Positions 44,711 through 46,692 of a stretch of DNA of 46,692 bases are shown here, in pieces. Numbering within the stretch: the stretch's first letter is position 1; every line of letters starts with the position of its first letter. The translations under genes and the position numbers were made by a program. Source of the DNA: a virus; the IMG/VR virus record IMGVR_UViG_3300024518_004576, positions 1 to 46,692 of that record, one strand, 5' to 3'. The notes under the pieces were generated by a model. The model made no database searches, was not told the origin of the DNA, and saw only the letters and a program-made list of their open reading frames with translations.

Positions 44711-45370
44711 ATGAAACGGACCCTGACCCCCTCTGAATTCCACCCCTACGATTTCGCGCTCGGGGACACACTCCAGGTGCACTTCGTCGCAGGCTACAGG
44801 TCACGCGTCATGGAGGTCCGAGGTTGGACTTACGGCCGCCTGGACGGCGTGCGGTTGTCCGGAGATCCCACTGCCCTCTCCGAGCAAGAAACCCCCTCGA
44901 CGCTCTACCCCTGGCGGGATGGCCTAACGCTGAGCTTAGAAGGCAGCCGTACGCGCTCGGTGGCTCGTGTGGTGCACTGGACCCAGGAGGGCCACACACC
45001 GGCCTCTCCGACGAACCTCGTGGCAGTAGGACGTGTCGACCTCGCATGTGACCCCCCTCCGGCAGAGCAGGTGGTCGAGAGGCTGGAGGCGTGTGACGTG
45101 GACACCGGTACCCTCCGTCCAGGGGATCATGTTCGGATCACATTTCGCCGACGCGGTGGCCGGCCTCACATGAGGTACACGAATGTGTTGGCGCAACTGG
45201 TGCCTGAGGGCGTGAGGGTATCCGGCGACGCCCTCTCGCAGTGGTACCCAGGCGCGGAGGGCCTCCTGCGTTCCGGTCGACGTCACCAAGGGCAGCAGAC
45301 CCTGACGTTCCGCCTTGATCGACCAGACAGTCGGAAGGTCGGCGTAGAAAGAATCTACGTCACCCGTTGA
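44711..45370 (+). CDS. Hypothetical protein with two tandem homologous domains
   Basis: A 219-aa protein in two halves with the same plan. In the first: DFALGDTLQVHF, VRLSGDPTALSE, LYPWRDGLTLSLEGSRTRSVARVVHW. In the second: LRPGDHVRITFRR, VRVSGDALSQWYPGAEGLL, QQTLTFRLDRPDSRKVGVERIYV. So a domain of about 90 residues was duplicated. The beta-rich pattern suggests small barrels. The ATG at 44711 is chosen because the first domain begins soon after. No family recognised. Confidence 0.68.
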   Translation: MKRTLTPSEFHPYDFALGDTLQVHFVAGYRSRVMEVRGWTYGRLDGVRLSGDPTALSEQETPSTLYPWRDGLTLSLEGSRTRSVARVVHWTQEGHTPASPTNLVAVGRVDLACDPPPAEQVVERLEACDVDTGTLRPGDHVRITFRRRGGRPHMRYTNVLAQLVPEGVRVSGDALSQWYPGAEGLLRSGRRHQGQQTLTFRLDRPDSRKVGVERIYVTR

Positions 45371-45395
45371 CAGTACTCATGGAGGCAGGTAGGTT
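45367..45395 (+). promoter_or_regulatory. Promoter for the 45463 accessory unit
   Basis: TTGACA (45367-45372), a 17-nt spacer and TAGGTT (45390-45395). The start point near 45402 gives a leader of about 60 bases that contains a terminator-like hairpin before the ribosome binding site. The -35 overlaps the stop of the previous gene. Confidence 0.65.
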
Positions 45396-45416
45396 ATGAG
45401 TCTCTTCCTCCTGCCT

Positions 45417-45446
45417 CCCCCTGGAATGGTCCGGGGGGCGGCTTTT
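45417..45446 (+). terminator. Terminator-like hairpin in the leader (possible attenuator)
   Basis: CCCCCTGGA (45417-45425) pairs with TCCGGGGGG (45430-45438, one G-U pair), followed by CGGC and TTTT. An alternative stem GGAGGCAGG (45381-45389) with CCTGCCTCC (45410-45418) shares two bases with it. A ribosome binding site (AGGAG, 45452-45456) follows. Confidence 0.55.
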
Positions 45447-45462
45447 AATTCAGGAGAACCCA

Positions 45463-45780
45463 ATGACACTAACGATCGAGATAGAGCGTATCCCCGCGGA
45501 CGATATCGGGCCTGGCGGCTACATCGTGACGGACTCCGGCGGCAAAAAACACTTTGGCCCGACGCTGCCCGTCGCGCTACACAGTCTGGCAGCCTGGTTG
45601 CCTGAGGACGCCTTCGAGTCGCCCAAGGAGAAGCTAGAGAAGGCCTATGCGGCGGGCAAGGTGGTCCGCCACGTGCCCTACGGGTATGACTACGTGCACG
45701 CCGCGGGGATGGATTTCTCGCGCCTTGGCCAGCCAGGGCCCGCCTTCAACGAACCTGAGAATTGGGAGATAATCGAATGA
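45463..45780 (+). CDS. Hypothetical protein, tandem paralogue A
   Basis: A 105-aa protein. It begins MTLTIEIERIP, has FGPTLPVALHSLAAWLPEDAFESPKEKLEKAYAAGKVV and ends PGPAFNEPENWEIIE. The next protein has the same blocks (MKLTIEID, MDAFYSPQEKLQRAYAAGKVM, PAFDEPEEWEVAE), so they arose by tandem duplication. A good ribosome binding site precedes the ATG. The function is not known. Confidence 0.7.
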   Translation: MTLTIEIERIPADDIGPGGYIVTDSGGKKHFGPTLPVALHSLAAWLPEDAFESPKEKLEKAYAAGKVVRHVPYGYDYVHAAGMDFSRLGQPGPAFNEPENWEIIE

Positions 45781-46103
45781 AACTAACGATTGAGATTGAC
45801 CAGGTGCGTGAGGCCCTGGACAGCCAGGACACCCACGTCCAGTGGAGAGTGACCGCTCCCGACGGCACAGAATATCTGGACGCATACTTATGCTCGGCCG
45901 TCAGCGACATGATTGGCGACCTCCCCATGGACGCCTTCTACTCGCCCCAGGAGAAGCTCCAGCGGGCCTATGCGGCTGGCAAAGTGATGCTCAACCAGCG
46001 CTCGCAGTATCACCACGTGCGCGTTGGGGAGCTAGACCTCTACGGCTGGCTCACCGCGCAGCCTGCCTTCGACGAGCCCGAGGAATGGGAGGTAGCTGAA
46101 TGA
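45777..46103 (+). CDS. Hypothetical protein, tandem paralogue B
   Basis: A 108-aa paralogue of the previous protein, sharing the DAF-SP-EKL-AYAAGKV core and the final PAFxEPExWExxE. It starts in ATGA with the upstream stop and ends in ATGA with the zinc-finger gene. Confidence 0.7.
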   Translation: MKLTIEIDQVREALDSQDTHVQWRVTAPDGTEYLDAYLCSAVSDMIGDLPMDAFYSPQEKLQRAYAAGKVMLNQRSQYHHVRVGELDLYGWLTAQPAFDEPEEWEVAE

Positions 46104-46396
46104 GCACCACATCGAAAAGTTTCTGGGAGTCTGTCGACTCGATAGCCGATGAGGCGCGCCACGAGCGCACCCTACGCGGCTTCCGGCACGAACCCTGTGG
46201 ACACTGCTCGAGCTCGGGCAGAGAGCCGGGTAGTAAATGGGCATACGTGGATGCTGATGGGTATAGATGCGTGGGCTATGCCAACTGCACCGAGTGCAGC
46301 GGGAGACGGTATCTCGTTGCCGACGTGACGCCAGAGGAGCAGGACGCCGCCCTTACACTCGAGATTGCCAGGCTGCAGAAAAGGTTGTCTAAATGA
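46100..46396 (+). CDS. DnaJ-like zinc-finger protein
   Basis: A 98-aa protein with CGHCSSSGREPG and CTECSGRRYL, the CxxCxxxG pairs typical of DnaJ-like zinc centres, followed by a helix (DAALTLEIARLQKRLSK). It overlaps the first array gene by four bases. The function is not known; it may bind nucleic acid. Confidence 0.65.
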   Translation: MSTTSKSFWESVDSIADEARHERTLRGFRHEPCGHCSSSGREPGSKWAYVDADGYRCVGYANCTECSGRRYLVADVTPEEQDAALTLEIARLQKRLSK

Positions 46397-46578
46397 CGAA
46401 AGCTGAACTCAAAGAACGGTTGGACCAGGCGAGGGTAGTCTACGACGACGCCCTCGGTACCGCCGCCGCTGCCCGCGACGCCCTCGGTACCGCCCGCGAC
46501 GTCGCCGACGACGCCCGTGTCGTTTACTGCGCTGCGCGGGAGGCCTACGAAAGTGCGACTGATGACGACGAAAGCTGA
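46393..46578 (+). CDS. Small acidic Ala/Asp-rich protein, first TKAEL array member
   Basis: A 61-aa family member (MTKAELKERLDQARVVYDDA) with GTAAAARDALGTARD repeats and an acidic end (ESATDDDES). Its first 31 bases after the initial AT are identical to those at 38-68 and 46567-46597. The left end of the window lacks this unit (172 bp), so it is probably lost in part of the population. The function is not known. Confidence 0.72.
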   Translation: MTKAELKERLDQARVVYDDALGTAAAARDALGTARDVADDARVVYCAAREAYESATDDDES

Positions 46579-46692
46579 ACTCAAAGAACGGTTGGACGCA
46601 GCGCGGGCCGATCTAGACGCTGCCTATTGGGTTGCGTGGATAGCTGCCGGCGCTGCCGACGCTGCCGACGCTGCCGACGCCTACGCCGCCGC
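46562..46692 (+). CDS. TKAEL array member, cut by the window end
   Basis: This frame starts MTTKAELKERLDAARADLDA inside the end of the previous gene and is cut by the window edge. From 46567 it is identical to the gene at 36-251, so it is the same gene seen from the other side of the circular junction, with a slightly different start. Confidence 0.75.
   Translation, partial: MTTKAELKERLDAARADLDAAYWVAWIAAGAADAADAADAYAA
46567..46692. repeat. Terminal overlap, right copy (matches 38-163)
   Basis: The last 126 bases are identical to positions 38-163. Closing the molecule through this match gives about 46,529 bp. Confidence 0.85.

Noticed and set aside
45396-45605. Frame MSLFLLPPPGMVRGA overlapping the 45463 gene
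   Set aside because: Its ATG touches the -10 box and it lies mostly opposite the frame of the conserved paralogue pair; it has no ribosome binding site.
1-46692. Diversity-generating retroelement or integrase/lysogeny module
   Set aside because: No reverse transcriptase, integrase or recognisable repressor found in any frame.
1-46692. tRNA or other structured RNA genes
   Set aside because: The few intergenic gaps show hairpins and AT-rich repeats but no cloverleaf-like sequence with a T-loop motif.

Overview
The window is an almost complete genome of a tailed phage with a contractile tail (myovirus-type). About 46.5 kb are present, all recognised genes lie on the + strand, and the base composition looks GC-rich (about 60% by eye). 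The structural genes have the order found in myoviruses with DUF1073 portals and DUF3383/DUF3277 sheath and tube proteins. I see no integrase, no convincing repressor and no tRNA, so a lytic lifestyle is the simplest reading. The host cannot be named from the sequence. Several genes appear to be expressed from leaderless promoters with a TANNNT-like -10, which are common in Actinobacteria and Deinococcus-Thermus, but this is only a hint. The last 126 bases repeat positions 38-163, so the molecule is probably circular or circularly permuted.

Layout. (1) 44.7 kb through the junction to 1.5 kb is an accessory region. It holds small acidic Ala/Tyr/Asp-rich proteins in a tandem array, zinc-ribbon and duplicated-domain hypotheticals, and a secreted metzincin-like lipoprotein. 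(2) 1.6-22.3 kb is one long structural operon: a lectin-fold protein, DUF2213 protease/scaffold, decoration protein, major capsid protein, connectors, a neck protein fused to a jelly-roll-like domain, sheath, tube, a frameshifted tail assembly chaperone, tape measure, baseplate hub, plug, spike and wedge, small fibre proteins, two more metalloprotease-like lipoproteins, a small membrane protein, a DUF2612-like baseplate protein and a propeller-type tail fibre. An SPFH/band-7 protein sits inside the baseplate genes. (3) 22.3-33.9 kb is DNA metabolism: primase-helicase, Cas4/RecB-like nuclease with an AT-hook tail, SF2 helicase, HAD phosphatase, putative SSB, family A polymerase, DUF3310 protein and an orphan DNA methyltransferase. 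(4) 34.0-37.6 kb holds a RuvC-like resolvase, a putative small terminase, oligoribonuclease, a free-standing DnaA domain IV-like protein and a GH25 endolysin. (5) 37.5-42.7 kb is packaging and head entry: large terminase, portal, metallophosphoesterase and Mu gpF-like minor head protein. (6) 42.7-44.7 kb has small accessory genes followed by an AT-rich gene-free stretch.

Genes are packed with 4-nt start/stop overlaps (ATGA, GTGA, TTGA), so translational coupling is pervasive, and several real genes shorter than 60 codons sit in these chains. Terminators are visible only at 1545-1581, 33895-33950, 44346-44371 and (weaker) 45417-45446. Together with the promoters they divide the genome into a structural unit, a replication unit, a packaging/lysis unit and several short accessory units.

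The observations most worth following are: a 101-bp perfectly identical AT-rich cassette present twice in inverted orientation at 12.0 and 44.6 kb; a family of leaderless promoters with fixed geometry; a recombining array of tiny acidic proteins whose first 31 bp are identical; three lipoproteins with HExxH zinc motifs; and a stand-alone DnaA DNA-binding domain.
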